From assembly GCA_013339765.2 (NCBI GenBank), contig CM023450.1:99500820-99564819 (forward strand): a stretch of 64,000 nucleotides of DNA, in the 5' to 3' direction. The DNA is from Haemaphysalis longicornis (taxonomy: Eukaryota > Arthropoda > Arachnida > Ixodida > Ixodidae). The notes beneath the pieces were generated by a model. The model did no database searches and was not told the DNA's origin. It saw nothing but the letters and a program-made list of their open reading frames with translations. Made by a program: the position numbers and the translations under genes. The first letter of the stretch is position 1; each line of letters begins with the position of its first letter. Shown in pieces: positions 1 through 11,292 of the stretch.

Positions 1-1311
1 CATGATTATGGGTTTGATCCTTGTTTTACTGAAAACCGGCACGTATAGTATTTTTTGCCTTAGTTAGCGAGTATATCAAGTCTTTGACACCGTAATCATG
101 TCATAACCGTTCGGGTTGAGAGTCAGTTTGTTATGATCACGATAGTTACGATAGAAATTCAGGACAGAAAAGCCGCCTTCGAGTACTCTGGACAACGTTG
201 TCTGCGCCGGTTCGCGGTGGCGTAGCACAAACATTCACATTGTATCTTCAGGTGAATAAACAATGCACGCTGTGGATATGAACCTTCTTGCATGCAGCCA
301 TAACGAAAGCCAATTTGTAAAGAAGGGAATGTATGCCATATAGGCGGGAGAAAATATCCCCGCGAACTTTGTGAGCCTCCCGAACGCCCAATTGTCCCAA
401 TAAGACGTTTGTGACACTGAAGAAAAATTAATGCGTAGGGCACAAAAAAAAAAAAACGATCATCTCATACAAGTCAAACAACCCAAGAGATAGAAAACAG
501 CTGTTTTATTTCCTGCTGTGCGATGGGCGTGTTTGGTGCCGCTGCTTGATGCGTATCTTTAGACTGTTGGGTCGTCATAAGAGCACCTCAAAATACATTC
601 GGGAAGCCTACGTGTTTTGAATACTTATCGAGGAGCTCTGTGCACTGAACCTTTCAAATAAGCTAGAAAGGGTGTTACACACGGTCTTCTTACCAATGAT
701 CTGAAAAAAGTTGTTATGCCTCTCTCCTCATGTGTTGCAAACTTGTGCGGGATACAGCTTGAAATTATTCAAAGGGGTGAGCAGCTGGCAAAATAACTGG
801 ATTACTGGAACTACACTTCAATAAACTAGAACATCAAATCGGGCGGTTTCTAGCACAGGCACTGATGCCCTTCACATGCGGAGTGTAGAGGACTGCAGTG
901 GCGCGAGTCCCTAAGCTGACGTCAGGAGCCAGGGGGCGCCACTCAAGCAACTCACCGCCAATAGAGGACAGGGCTTGATGATCAAGTTTGCCAGGGCCCC
1001 GCCATAACAAGGTGGCACCGAAAAGCAAGCCCTCTCTGATTGGCCTCCAATCTTGGCGATGAAAGTGAAAGCCAAAGTTTACAGGCACTCAGGAGAATGG
1101 CCACGATCGGGTAATGTTTAAAATAGGCCTATGCTTCCCTCTAGGATCATTGTAACGTGCTCTTGAAGCTCACATTAAAATGGAAGACCGAAGGGAAAGA
1201 CAAATTATAGCTTTCATTATTTATTTCTCAGCAAACGCGGCAAAGTTGGTCGTTAAAAGCCATTGCTGGTACTCGTAATCGCTTTCAGTTAACAAAAAAA
1301 GTTATTCAGTT

Positions 1312-1317
1312 TTTATT
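1312..1317 (-). promoter_or_regulatory. Gene A polyadenylation signal
   Basis: AATAAA on the minus strand, 75 nt past the gene A stop codon, at a normal distance for an animal 3' end. The cleavage site is not visible. Confidence 0.5.
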
Positions 1318-1392
1318 GTTCCCTTTACCAATTTCTTGGTAGTGAACGAGTGATAATCTGATATTTTTGTGCTCGTTGTAAACAGCTCCCAC

Positions 1393-1643
1393 TCATTTTC
1401 CTATTTTCAAGCCTTCGTCGACAACCTTGCCAAAAGAACCAAGGGTGTCACCAATCTTCTCAATGAGCTTTCCGATGAAATATTCTTCACTGGTGTCCTT
1501 TCCTTGAAACAGGTCGAAGACTTGACGATCTTTCAATGTGTTTTGTAGTTCTTCCATACTGAATGATCCAGTATCCTCTTGAACGGTATTTTCAAGCTTC
1601 TCTAAGGCCTTTCCCGCCTTCTTCAGAATGGAGCTTCTTTCCT
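1393..1643 (-). CDS. Gene A terminal exon
   Basis: The acceptor ccttgcacctttcag ends at 1644. The exon runs 251 nt to TGA at 1395-1393 and encodes most of the mature peptide, beginning E-E-R-S-S-I-L-K-K. Lys and Glu spacing suggests amphipathic helices. Motifs shared with gene B include LKKA, SMEELQ, TLKD and GKDTSEEY. Confidence 0.75.
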
Positions 1644-4600
1644 CTGAAAGGTGCAAGGAAACACGGGACTCACACCTCTAGAAGAGCCCATAGCAACACT
1701 TGAGCGTATTTATTCATGCATAGCTGACATCTTGCATCTGATATCTATCTGACATTTGAAGATTTAACTTTTGCGGTGATAGTCCTATGTTAAAAATATT
1801 TTCCATGTGGGTTGTTTTGTGTTCTTTATGTGAATGCAAAGCTCTGTGCGAAGTGTTCTGAAGTAATGTTCTAATACTGCTGGTTTCTCACGCTTAAAGG
1901 GACACTGAAGTGAATTTGTCAAGCTCCCGTTTTTGCTTGCACTGCGTAGACTGGCTCAAATTAGCACACTTTTCATCGTTTATTCGGTTGACAAATCGGT
2001 AATTATTTTACAAAGCGCGAAAGAAGAAAAACTACCATGCGCGGTTTGCGGCGGCCGCACCAACTAAAGCTGTGACGTTAGGAGGAGCGGGCACCGTGAT
2101 TGGACGATGCCCAAGGTTAGCAATCAAAGAAGTTTCGGTTTCGGTTTCGGTCTGTCAAACAACATGTTTTACATTCGATGGCGTCGTTGGATGGGCATTC
2201 TCAATATCCCAGTTATCGTAGTACTGCGCTTCTGCCATGTTGTCGGCTGTAAAATGCATAAGATAAGCCTCCCAGGACGGCTTGGAATTGAAGCATTCAC
2301 TATCTGAGGCCTACGCAGTGCATGAACGCCCTCCGCGTCCCCGCAGACGCTGAAATGCATGCGCCTTTCCCCCATATTTGGAGCTTGCCTCCCTCATGCC
2401 TGTGTCGTAAAAAGCGTGTTCGCACCAGGCCAAGTGCCCACTGCCTGCAAGCAGTCGGTGCTTATGGCAACAGCACGCCAACGAGAACTCGCTAGCGCGC
2501 CAGGGCCAACCTGCGCGCGTTTTGTGAACTAGTTCGTGGAGCCATGAACGTTGCGGCCCAAAAAAAGGTGAACTCAATATAGAAAACATCGGCGGAAAAC
2601 GGAAAGGTTGACTTACAAAAAAACAAAAAGCACATACCCGCGGCGATTCGAACTCGTGACTTGCAAAATACTTGCGGTGGCATACCTAGCAACCCAGACC
2701 GCTCGGCCACGGAGCGGGCTCCGCTGCCCTTGGTAATATAGGGTATATATTGTACAACCAGTTTACACTTTTCTTTAGTTTTGGCATTTCAAGCAGCTTA
2801 GTTGACTATTTGTTGTATTGCGCTCGTGCAGTAAGCGTCGCCCGAGTTTCCACAATAGCTCACGTCTAGCAATTGCATTTCGTAGACGGACAAGCGTTCG
2901 CAGATGCGTAGTCGTGCTGCTGACCGCTGTGCTTGTTCGCCCAGCGCAAAAAAGTGCTTCCCGCACCCTATTTTTACGCGGTACGGTAAAAATATCAGTT
3001 GATTTTATTTCCTTAGTACCTATATTGACTTCGCTGACTCTTCTCCCGCCTTCAAGAGGCCTTATATTTTCCTACTGGCATACCAGTCAGCGAAGCGTCG
3101 CATGTGCGCTTGTGCAGCGCTTGTGTGAAGCGACCTTGACTTGGAGCTAGATACAGTGTACAAACTAACCAAGTAAAGAAAGGCACATTCTTCCATTCAC
3201 AAACGTGTCCTGGCTTCGTTTCAACTGAGCGAACGAATTGCGACGACCCGTCGGCTGCCGGCGGACGAAACGCTGGGCCGACTGACTCTGTCTGAAGGCC
3301 GGGGAGCTGTGCAGTATCGCAGCCGATTGCCAGCGCATCCCCTCCTGACGTCACCCGAAAACGCCGCAGAAAATGGGCGAGCGTAAAGAGAGGAGGACAG
3401 CATTTTCGAATTAATTTTTTACTAAATAAAATCGCGTAAACGCGCCCAGGGTGGTCGAAACATGGCCTGGGTACTCCGGACTACAATTTGCGCAAGTAAT
3501 CCCGCAATGTTTGCATATCACTTCAGTGTCCCTTTAAGCTTCGCCTCAGCTATGGGGCGCTACGTATTAAAAGGCTACGGATTATTTTGGACGGCCTTAG
3601 GGTGGTTAACGGGCACAGAATCTTGGCACACAAGTGTTTGTGTTTTTCGCCACCGATGAAGAACAGTCTCTCCGGCCTGTTTAGAACTCGCGACCCCGGG
3701 TTCAGCAAATGTGCGCTACGAAGCGTCAGAACAAATGCCACTAGAGGTCCAACCAACACGATGAGCAAAATAAAAATTCACATTTTGTAGGCGAATATGT
3801 GGGATATCACCAGTCATAACGATATTTTGTCGCACACGACTGCGGCCTGCTCTTTATTACGTGCATTCTATTTTCCATATCTTGAGTGAGGTTCTATAGT
3901 GGCCATGTTATAGATGCGAGGATCACAAAAGCAAAAAAACGAGACACAACTTTAAGATGTTGTGCGGTAAATATTAAACTCTTAAAGAAGAGCACTGAGT
4001 ATGAGGCGAAACGGTAAATATTAGAATTATATAGCAGAACGGAGAAACCGTCCCGAAGCGGCACCCGGTACACCTGTGCATACGCACAATCAGTTTTTTC
4101 GTCTCTGCGTACGAGCAGTGGCGCCGGTCGCGTACGGGGTACCACACCGTGACCGGTTCTCCGGTCTGCTCTAATTCTCTAATATTTGCCGTCTCATTAT
4201 AGCGTTGTGCTTACCGTGTGTACCGGGACCTGACTGCGCCTGCGCGCGCGTTCCCGGCGAGGAGGGCCACTTTCCACCGGAACGAACGCGCGGGCACGGT
4301 AAGGTCCTCCCGCCTGTGAGCGGAACTAAGCCAGCCTACCGCAATGAATGCGCACATGGCCAGTCGGGTGCCGGTACGCACGGTACGCACGGTACACATG
4401 GTGTACACGGTATGCTAAACCTCTCTATTATTTTTGCCCTTACGGTACCGGTAAGGTTTCATAAACGGAGCCCAAAAAGGAAATTACCCGCCGTGAATAT
4501 GTGGCCTTCGACCATGACAGAACTAATGAAGTAGAGTGAATTCGAATGAGAGACAGTTATCTCAGTATTGAGTTTAGCCAGGTAGGCCTCCGTAGTAAGG

Positions 4601-6146
4601 CAGGCTTAAGCTCTTCCAAAATTCCCTTAACCGAATTGCCTCACGCCATTCTTTTTAATAATGTAAGCTACTACTGCTACCACGCCTACTACTAATGCTA
4701 TTACAACTATTTCTGTCCAAATTCAAATCCATAACCTGGGTGAGATTTCTGCTATGGCTTATAATTAAATCTGAATTACCAAGGACAACTTATTTCTTCG
4801 ATTGAGGCTCACGGAGGCGTATCAGGGAGAAAAATAAATGGTGGAGAAGTGAAGCGTGCGGTATTTACCCGATGGAGGTGAGCATTGATAGGCGACTTTA
4901 CTCTGATTGGTGAAGTTGAGAACAAAGGAAGACGGTGATGTTTAGCTTATTCTGACTTAAAACAACGCCAATATTTGATAAAAACCTGGTATCCTCGAAT
5001 ATTATTTCATCAAGAAAACGTATGTGGGTATTTCGACTATCGTAAAAATTGTGCGATATTCTCCCGTCCATCTGAAACCATCTCGTACATAACACGTTGA
5101 TGCGGCCTTTTTTCATACCAGTGAAGAGATTTCGAGAAAAAAGTTAGAGCGAGAGCCTTAGCAATAACTGCAAGAGAGGATCCGGACTATATAATTAACC
5201 CCTTTCTAATCGCGTTTAGTAGTGTACCGTAATGGAAAAAAACTACAATGGTACGAGCTTATCCCAAAAATGCTTCTTTTGGGGCAGAAGCAGTTCTACG
5301 CTATGTGCAATTTAATGATACAGTTTAACGAAAAACAGATTTCACCTGTTGAGAGGACTGGATATTCCGAGACAGTTGGCACAGCCCTGTTAGAAAAATC
5401 GGAGAGGATATGCGTCAAACGCGATTTCTTAGTTCAGGTCAAAACATTACTCTCACGTGCACTAAATAAAGATGTTAAATGATATACTCACAGTTTGGCT
5501 CCATCTGTGTCCCACATGAAAGAGAAGATGGAAAAAAGTTTAAGGGCCCTATAATTTCAATGCGTAAGTTAAGCGAGCTTCTGTTTATTGTTTTTTTACT
5601 GATGTTTTTATCTTGTCGTTGTAATCGTAGGCACACTTCAACGGCACACAACCGCCGAGCAGCCTAGCTAAGGTGAAGACGGGGAACAGAAATACCTTTT
5701 ACAAGCCCGTCTCCATGACCAAAGTTGTGCACCAAGACATGATAGTTTGTTGCTGTATAGTTCCAGGATGCGTCGGATCATTAACCGTTCATTAGTGCTC
5801 TTTAGATATTTTATATCGCTCTCATTCTCGGTTTCACGAATACCCTTTTGGATCTAATTCGGTTAACGAAATCTTTTGAAAGCCACATTGGTATCGTATG
5901 CGTAAAGCGCGCATGTGGTAAGCGTTGAATTTTTCGCCTACGGCTGTAGTTCATGTTCCTCTCGGGCAACCCGTTTCCTCTTATTCAACAAGCGACGGGT
6001 TTCACACGGCCACCGCACTATAAACCCTAGAGAGTGCGTTAAATAACGCTTCGCATTTAGGAATACGAGACGACCAGTGTGGCACGTGTTAACTCACGAG
6101 CGAAGGCGATCAGGCTCAGCATGGTGAGGGATAGGCAGGCCTTCAT
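1393..6146 (-). CDS. Gene A: secreted microexon peptide, 4 coding exons
   Basis: The coding exons are 6146-6098, 5504-5492, 5386-5346 and 1643-1393, giving 354 nt and 117 residues. Residues 1-16 form a signal peptide (MKACLSLTMLSLIAFA) ending in an AFA cleavage motif. Residues 17-34 are an Ala/Pro/Ser/Thr/Val linker from two tiny exons. Residues 35-117 are a Lys/Glu-rich region with two predicted amphipathic helices and a Gly/Lys-rich tail (IGDTLGSFGKVVDEGLKIGK). The mature chain has no Cys or Trp. Intron phases are 1, 2 and 1. All introns are GT-AG and every exon edge is matched in a paralog 35 kb away. Signal peptides are 13/16 identical and the terminal exons about 33/55 identical up to the gene B break. 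I do not recognise the family; the amphipathic C-terminus would suit a membrane-active or salivary peptide, but that is inference. Confidence 0.72.
1894..3537. mobile_element. TTAA-flanked MITE-like element, copy 1 (1.64 kb)
   Basis: The ends are inverted repeats, TTAAAGGGACACTGAAGTG at the left and its complement at the right, each with TTAA at the outer edge. This is the target duplication expected for piggyBac-type transposition. No transposase frame is present. The interior holds a minus-strand tRNA-like block. It sits in the last intron of gene A. A second copy in opposite orientation lies at 35386-37105. Confidence 0.75.
2636..2719 (-). repeat. tRNA-like block inside TTAA element copy 1
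   Basis: On the minus strand an A-box-like gtggccgagcggtctggg is followed by a B-box-like gagttcgaatcgc, as in tRNA-Ser or Leu derived SINE heads. The matching block is at 36279-36355 in the other copy, in the same orientation relative to the element. Confidence 0.5.
3538..5340. other. Gene A intron sequence without recognised gene
   Basis: Mostly single-copy AT-rich intron. A short degenerate tandem built on ggtacgcac lies at 4371-4412. From about 5230 the sequence aligns loosely with 39990-40110 in gene B, so intron homology extends past the exons. Confidence 0.5.
5346..5386 (-). CDS. Gene A 41-nt mini-exon
   Basis: The acceptor ttctaacag precedes 5386 and the donor GTGAAATC follows 5346. 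The exon completes a Leu codon, encodes A-V-P-T-V-S-E-Y-P-V-L-S-T and leaves one G to join the terminal exon. The intron separating it from the microexon is 105 nt, against 107 nt in gene B. Without the 13-nt exon the frame would close early in the next exon. Confidence 0.7.
5492..5504 (-). CDS. Gene A 13-nt microexon
   Basis: The 13 bases ATGGAGCCAAACT are flanked by an acceptor (pyrimidine tract, then gacacag) and the consensus donor GTGAGTATATC. With one base from the previous exon it encodes His-Gly-Ala-Lys and two bases of Leu. It is supported by an aligned 13-nt exon in gene B with the same flanking signals. Confidence 0.7.
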
Positions 6147-6157
6147 GGTGGATGGAG
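6098..6157 (-). CDS. Gene A signal-peptide exon
   Basis: A pyrimidine-rich acceptor ending in gtgcag lies just before position 6157 on the minus strand. Eleven untranslated bases follow, then ATG at 6146-6144, 16 codons and one extra base, then the consensus donor GTGAGTT from 6097. The acceptor just before the ATG implies an upstream non-coding exon. The start is fixed by the near-identical layout in gene B. Confidence 0.8.
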
Positions 6158-6297
6158 CTGCACGAAAGGGTAGAGAAAGAGGGGTTAATAAATGGTAGTT
6201 CTAAGAGTACCAATGTTGACAGGCGGCTGTTTCGTGTATTGTTTCCCTTTCAAATGAGGAGTAAGGATGCCTTTGTGCACGCTCTTAGCCGTTCACG

Positions 6298-6743
6298 TTA
6301 AAGGGACCCTGCAACACTTTCTATAAGCACTTTCACTCTTTCCATCGCGTCTGGAACTACTGCCAAAGCTATAGTCACCGCCAGCACGGTGCGGCATTGC
6401 GTGATTTGCTCGTCCCACCAGATACGCCTTCCGTTGTGCTTTGTTTTTATGGCTTTATTTTTAAAGTTGCTATCGAAAAGCGTTCATTGTTTCAAAGGAA
6501 GAAAAACCGGCCAACAGCCTCTACATGGCCTTAGTGACGTAATTCAAGCCATCGAAGAACGTCAAGATCGGGGAAGAGAGAAAAATATTTTGATAGAATT
6601 TACAAGTTATCTTATGGGCATAGAGCAGTAATTTATGGCTGACGTACTTTGCGACCCCCTACTGAGTGTGTTCGGTGACTACGTTCTGCAAGCATTTAAG
6701 ATTTCAAAAAAAAGTTGAAGAAAGTGTTGCAGGGTCCCTTTAA
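6298..6743. mobile_element. TTAA-flanked MITE, 446 bp
   Basis: Near-perfect terminal inverted repeats start TTAAAGGGACCCTGCAACAC, with TTAA at both edges and no coding capacity. The same termini bound the element at 25636-26423. It lies in the candidate 5' UTR intron of gene A, just upstream of the signal-peptide exon. Confidence 0.8.
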
Positions 6744-8359
6744 TTCCACCGGCTATCGGGTAGACAACGTGGCTCCATTTTTGAACCAGTAAATGCTGTA
6801 TCCACGCAGAGCCTTCTGAAGAGAAGGACGAGTGGGGCGGACTGGGTAGACTTTCCAGATTAAGCCTAGCTTATTACTCCTGGTACCGAGAGAGAAAACG
6901 CCTGCATCCCTCTGGCATTCAAGCTCAGTCAAGGCCAAGCAATCGCTTTGTGCGGGTTTGCGGCGCTCGTAGAAGCGCCACCGAGCGCGTTTCTGTCGGC
7001 GGCCAAACCAATTCGAGGCACCGACGGAAGCGCCAGCGACCGCATCTTCGGTCACCAACCGCAGCGAAAACTTTTGGTGGCCTTGCGAAAGAAGCGCGTT
7101 TCGTTCGCCGGCGCAGAGGAATACTTCGAAAAGCCCTTTGTGAGGGACGAATTCGGAACGGCATGCAACTGGAGCTTCGCTTCACGCGGATTCCTACCTG
7201 TTTTTAACAGGAGAGCTGTAATTTTTAACTGCAGATCTGTTGTGCAAGCCACAAGTTCACCGTTGAAGGAATAAATCCCAAGAAAATGGGGAGCGCTCGT
7301 GAGCGCATGCCTGGCGGCGACCGCCGAGTCCCCGGCTGGCGCACTGGCTTTAGCAAAAAAAAAGAAAAAAAGCTCCAGCGCTGTCGCTAAGCGCTACCGC
7401 GCATGTAATGCTTGGAATGACGAACACGACCATATAGATGCATATGACGATGACTACTCCTAGCACAGTGCAAAGGTATGACTGAACATGTAAAGAAACA
7501 ATTTTAAATTTGTACAAATACGTGGTGATGTGTTCTTCAGTGCCCACGTATAAAGAAATCCTGCAGCTTGGCTATAGCTGAAGCCTTGCGCGACTTAGTG
7601 CAAGCTTCGCCAGTTGAGCTGGTGGAAGTCTACAATGCTGAGGGTGACTTTGCATCCTCCACTCGCCGCGAAAGCCTTTTCGATGCATATAACGACGATT
7701 ACTAGCACCGCAACTATGGAAATAAACAGTGATACTGAAACTTAATTATGTGCCCGGCAAAACAGCTTCGCCATTCAAGTCTTGATCGTGAGTGCAAGCT
7801 TCCCTGAATTTGTTTCGATTTATCTCCGCGTATGGGAATTCCTAAACGTGCGGTGTCATCCACGTAGTCGGCGACGCGAGAACAGCTCGCGTACGGCCTG
7901 CTCTTCGCATCAGCAGCGCGACATTGTTTTCTGAATCTTTCCATCGCGGACCAAGCCTCGCGCCCAAGGAGAGCTCTTCTCATTTACGTCTGGGCGCCCC
8001 CGTGCCACGATGTCGCTGAGAGCCCCCTTTGTGGCCGGCTTTCAGCCGTCATGTGGAGATTGGAAGCTTTGAGGAACAGGCTTTCGGGAAGATGGCAATG
8101 ATTGGGTGAAATTGAGAATTGGACTCCCGAATCTTGAGCGCAACATTCAGTGCAAAAGACTGATTTCACCAGCCAGGGAATAACAGCTTGAGCGACTAGG
8201 CGAGAGCAGCGGGTGGCCGTCCGTCGGCCTCGGTATTCAACTGAGCTGCCGGGGAGACTCGTGCCGTGTGTTCACTCTATAACAGTAGAACGGACTTCAT
8301 CACGAACAACATGAAAACAAGGAGTTCCTATTTAACTGCCCCGCAAACCAAGCAAACAA
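6744..8359. other. No gene recognised
   Basis: A moderately GC-rich segment (6940-7240) and AT-rich DNA. Overlapping short frames occur but none has domain content or splice context I can support. Confidence 0.4.
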
Positions 8360-8800
8360 TTTTAACACAAAAGTGTTTTATTCCCGGATACACAAAGATT
8401 TCGCCGATGTCATATCCGTCACGGAAGGGACGCCAGTACAACGAAGCAAGTGGCCGGTAAAGGGTGCACCCGTGCTCTCAGGGTCTTCTTGCGGGGAAGC
8501 AAAGTAACCCTTAGTACTAAAGAGTACGTTATACTTGGGGTTGTTCGTTTTCGGGTTTTATATTTTAACACGAAAATGTTTTATGCCGCGATACCCCAAC
8601 ATTTCACTGACGTCATATCCATCACGATAATGACGCCAGTACACCTTTACCGAAGCGACCCACCAGCAGGACGTCGCTCGCCAAGCACACCCACAAGACA
8701 GCCGCCGACCCGAAAATCCTGCTCAGCTGCAGATTTCGCAGCACATTTGACTTTCGTGTTTTACTGATTCCTATGACAAAGGAATCAACCACAGTTTTTT
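8360..8800 (+). repeat. Dispersed dimeric repeat, copy 1
   Basis: Two related units of about 200 bp start at 8361 and 8562. Each has tttaacac.aaaa.tgtttta, a TGACGTCAT or related palindrome region and cgccagtac. A second copy in the same orientation is at 24563-25015. The family is unknown to me. It lies in the candidate 5' UTR intron of gene A. Confidence 0.65.
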
Positions 8801-8874
8801 AAGGGCTGTTTTAGTCGTTGATAGCGACATGCAAAAGCTACCACCTTCCCCAAAAGCAAAAGTTTGTTACTCAC

Positions 8875-8936
8875 TCGTGTTGCCGTAGAGATCGAAGAGC
8901 TCTTGAAGAAGAACTCTTTTCTCTTGTGCTTATATA
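8875..8936 (-). promoter_or_regulatory. Gene A candidate promoter and non-coding first exon
   Basis: On the minus strand TATATAAG (8936-8929) is followed about 55 nt later by the donor GTGAGTAA, whose first base is 8874. A start site near 8900 would give a short untranslated exon. It lies 2.7 kb upstream of the signal-peptide exon, close to the 2.84 kb seen in gene B. The exon end (tcttcgatctct ... acgaGTGAGTAA) is nearly repeated at 10.7 kb. Transcription is inferred. Confidence 0.5.
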
Positions 8937-9222
8937 CTAGGAGGAGTGCACCTTCATTGCAGAGCCTCTTAACCGCGCTTTGCTTTCTTATCGTCCTTTC
9001 ACCCCCCAGGAAACTTTATCAGAGCTACAAAGCCATAATCACATAAAACATCATATCATATCTCTTCGCGATTGAATATTATCTTTCGAGCGCCACAGTT
9101 TCAGTAAAGTGTAGCTTGTCACTGATTGCACGAACAGAACGAAATTGGAACACCACGTTGCCTTTTGACGAGCAATGTTAGTCCTGCTTTACACGTTCTT
9201 TTTTGTTGTTGTTATTTTCAGG

Positions 9223-9434
9223 TGGCGTTGTGCTGCTGAGCCTAAGGACGCGGTTTCGATTCCGGGCCGCGGCGGCCGCTTTTCTGAAGGAGGCGAAAAG
9301 CAAAAACGTCCGTGTGTTCGAGATTTCGGCGCACGTTAAAGATCCTTAAATGGTCAAAAATAATCCGGAGCCCTCCACTACGGCTCGCCTCATCGCCTGT
9401 GTAGCGTCGGCGCCTTAAACCTTATAATCAATGA
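9223..9434 (+). mobile_element. tRNA-derived SINE (Ruka-like), 5'-truncated
   Basis: The B box ggtttcgattccgg is followed by the conserved body (gcggccgcttttctga, gcgcacgttaaagatcc, aatccggagccctccacta) and a tail ending aatcaatga. Most of the A-box half is missing. It shares this body with the SINEs at 42 kb, 51.8 kb, 56 kb and 58 kb. Confidence 0.8.
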
Positions 9435-10690
9435 ATTAAATGGGTTTTCATGTAGACTTAACTTTGCCCTCTCTCTTTAAGCAGGTCGTGTCCACGAAGG
9501 CTGCACGTGTAGGAAGCACATAAGGCCTGCAGAGTGAATTCAGGGCAGATAAGGCGCACCTCTGCTTTTAGTTCCGCGTGTTATTTTACGCACACGGTAT
9601 GGCCACCCGCGCAGACGCTTCCGTGCGCCCGTATAGAGACGAGACACGTCTGAATTTCTGGCTAGCCACCCAAGGCACAGACGGTGGATGATTTCAAGAT
9701 ACGCTTCCTTAATCGGCTTATGGCTAATCTGTTTTGGTGAATTATGAAGGTGTTACGATTTATTCTCTGCGTTCTTAGATTTTTTCAACATCCTTTGTTT
9801 TGCTCAATTGTCAGTATTTTCTGCTGCCGCAAGAGTAAGCGGCTACTTTAGTTGTAACCAGCCAGATAGGGCTATAGTCAGACTAGGCCGATCAAGGGCA
9901 CCAAACGCGCCTGGATATAGTTCTGCCGGCACAGAATTATGCGACCAAAATATGCGCTGTCAAGAATAAGAATGGGAACAAGATCCCTCCAAAACAAAGG
10001 AACGTGTAGAAAGAAGAAAATAAGGCGGACGCTGTTTAGACTGTCTACGCGTGGGAATGCTAAAGCCTTCCAGGAGTAATTTTTTTCCTGTAATATGTCG
10101 TGTAAGACGAAAAAAGCTTAACTTTGCAGAAGAGACTTTACAAGATACAGCATAAAAACGTTAACCTAATATGTACCTGGCCAAGGATACCCCTCACACA
10201 GTTAAAAAACTCGACAAAAAATTGATGTAGTTTGTCGTGTTTGGTCATGTCGTACTGTCTGTCGTCTTATCGTATTCTTGTCATGTCGTGATTCTGATGT
10301 TCTGCCGTGTGTGGTAGTCCTGTCCTAAAGTTGAGTCTCCGTCGTGCCGAATTCCTGCCTTGTCGTGATCCTGATGCACATGGTTTGAATGTTATTGCCC
10401 ATTGTGAAGAGTAGTGTAACCGGCAGTTGTGTGGTGACTACAGGAATGTTTGTCCTCGAATAAATGGACTTTGTCGTTGCGACAGAAATGTGCGTCGTAA
10501 CAACAGATGGATTTGTCGCAACAACAGGAGTTATGTTGTCCCAACAAATTTTTTTGTCCCACGAGAGGAATTCTTGTTAGGTTTTTGTGGTATTTCTGTT
10601 GTGATTTTAGACTGGGAAAACATTTAATTAAATGATCTTTCAGTGGCTAACATTGACATTGGGGTGCTTTCGCCCTTATCGCGATAAACA
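9435..10690. other. No gene; degenerate repeats
   Basis: AT-rich sequence. At 10230-10380 tgtcgtg recurs irregularly. At 10465-10560 there are palindromic ttgtcg/cgacaa and tgttgtcccaaca motifs, probably a decayed palindromic minisatellite. Confidence 0.4.
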
Positions 10691-10706
10691 CAATCCAATT
10701 ACTCAC

Positions 10707-10769
10707 TCGTCTCCGTCTGAGAGATCGAAGAATTCTTGGATGCGGAGGCGCTTGCCTTCTGCGTATATA
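10707..10769 (-). promoter_or_regulatory. Second candidate promoter and first exon
   Basis: On the minus strand TATATA (10769-10764) precedes an exon-like stretch ending ...tcttcgatctct...gacga and the donor GTGAGTAA. It is clearly paralogous to the 8.9-kb site. Its upstream flank (gggaagc, cctccag, and a later tatctct ... agcttatca block) also resembles the 44.1-kb site. It could be an alternative promoter of gene A or the remnant of a lost copy. Confidence 0.45.
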
Positions 10770-11292
10770 TGGGAAGCCGCTTATACCTCCAGGGCAGTAA
10801 ACACAATCGCATTTTGTTATCACAGAAGTCTTGCATACACGAGCCAATTGCCTCAGAATTGCGATGCGACCATTATACTGTGGTGCGTAAAATACCGCAT
10901 CACCTTGAGATTGAACAGTATCTCTGCTGGGCCACTCGGCCAGTAGCTTATCACGGATCGGACGCAGGGGCGCCTACGGAGCCGCTTTGACTCCAAGTTT
11001 CATGCTGCCCACACGTTGCTGTTTCAGGGCAAGAGAACTTTGCCCTCGGTTATTGAGCGGGTGATCTTTACGAAGTGTCCGCATGCGCCCGTCGTGGCAC
11101 GGGCACTCGCGTTACAAAAAAATTCGGCGCTCTCCGTAATAGGAACAACGCCATTTCCATCTATATTGTAATGGACCTTGTTTGTGGGGTTGCACTGCGT
11201 GAGGAAAGAAGTTCTCAGGCTATCGAGCATGCCTCATGCGTGGTGCACACAGATAAAAAATTCTGCAGAAATTCAGAGAATTATCTACGATA

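Noticed and set aside
5222..5482. 86-codon plus-strand frame over the mini-exon
   Set aside because: It is antisense to the gene A mini-exon and is not preserved in the gene B region.
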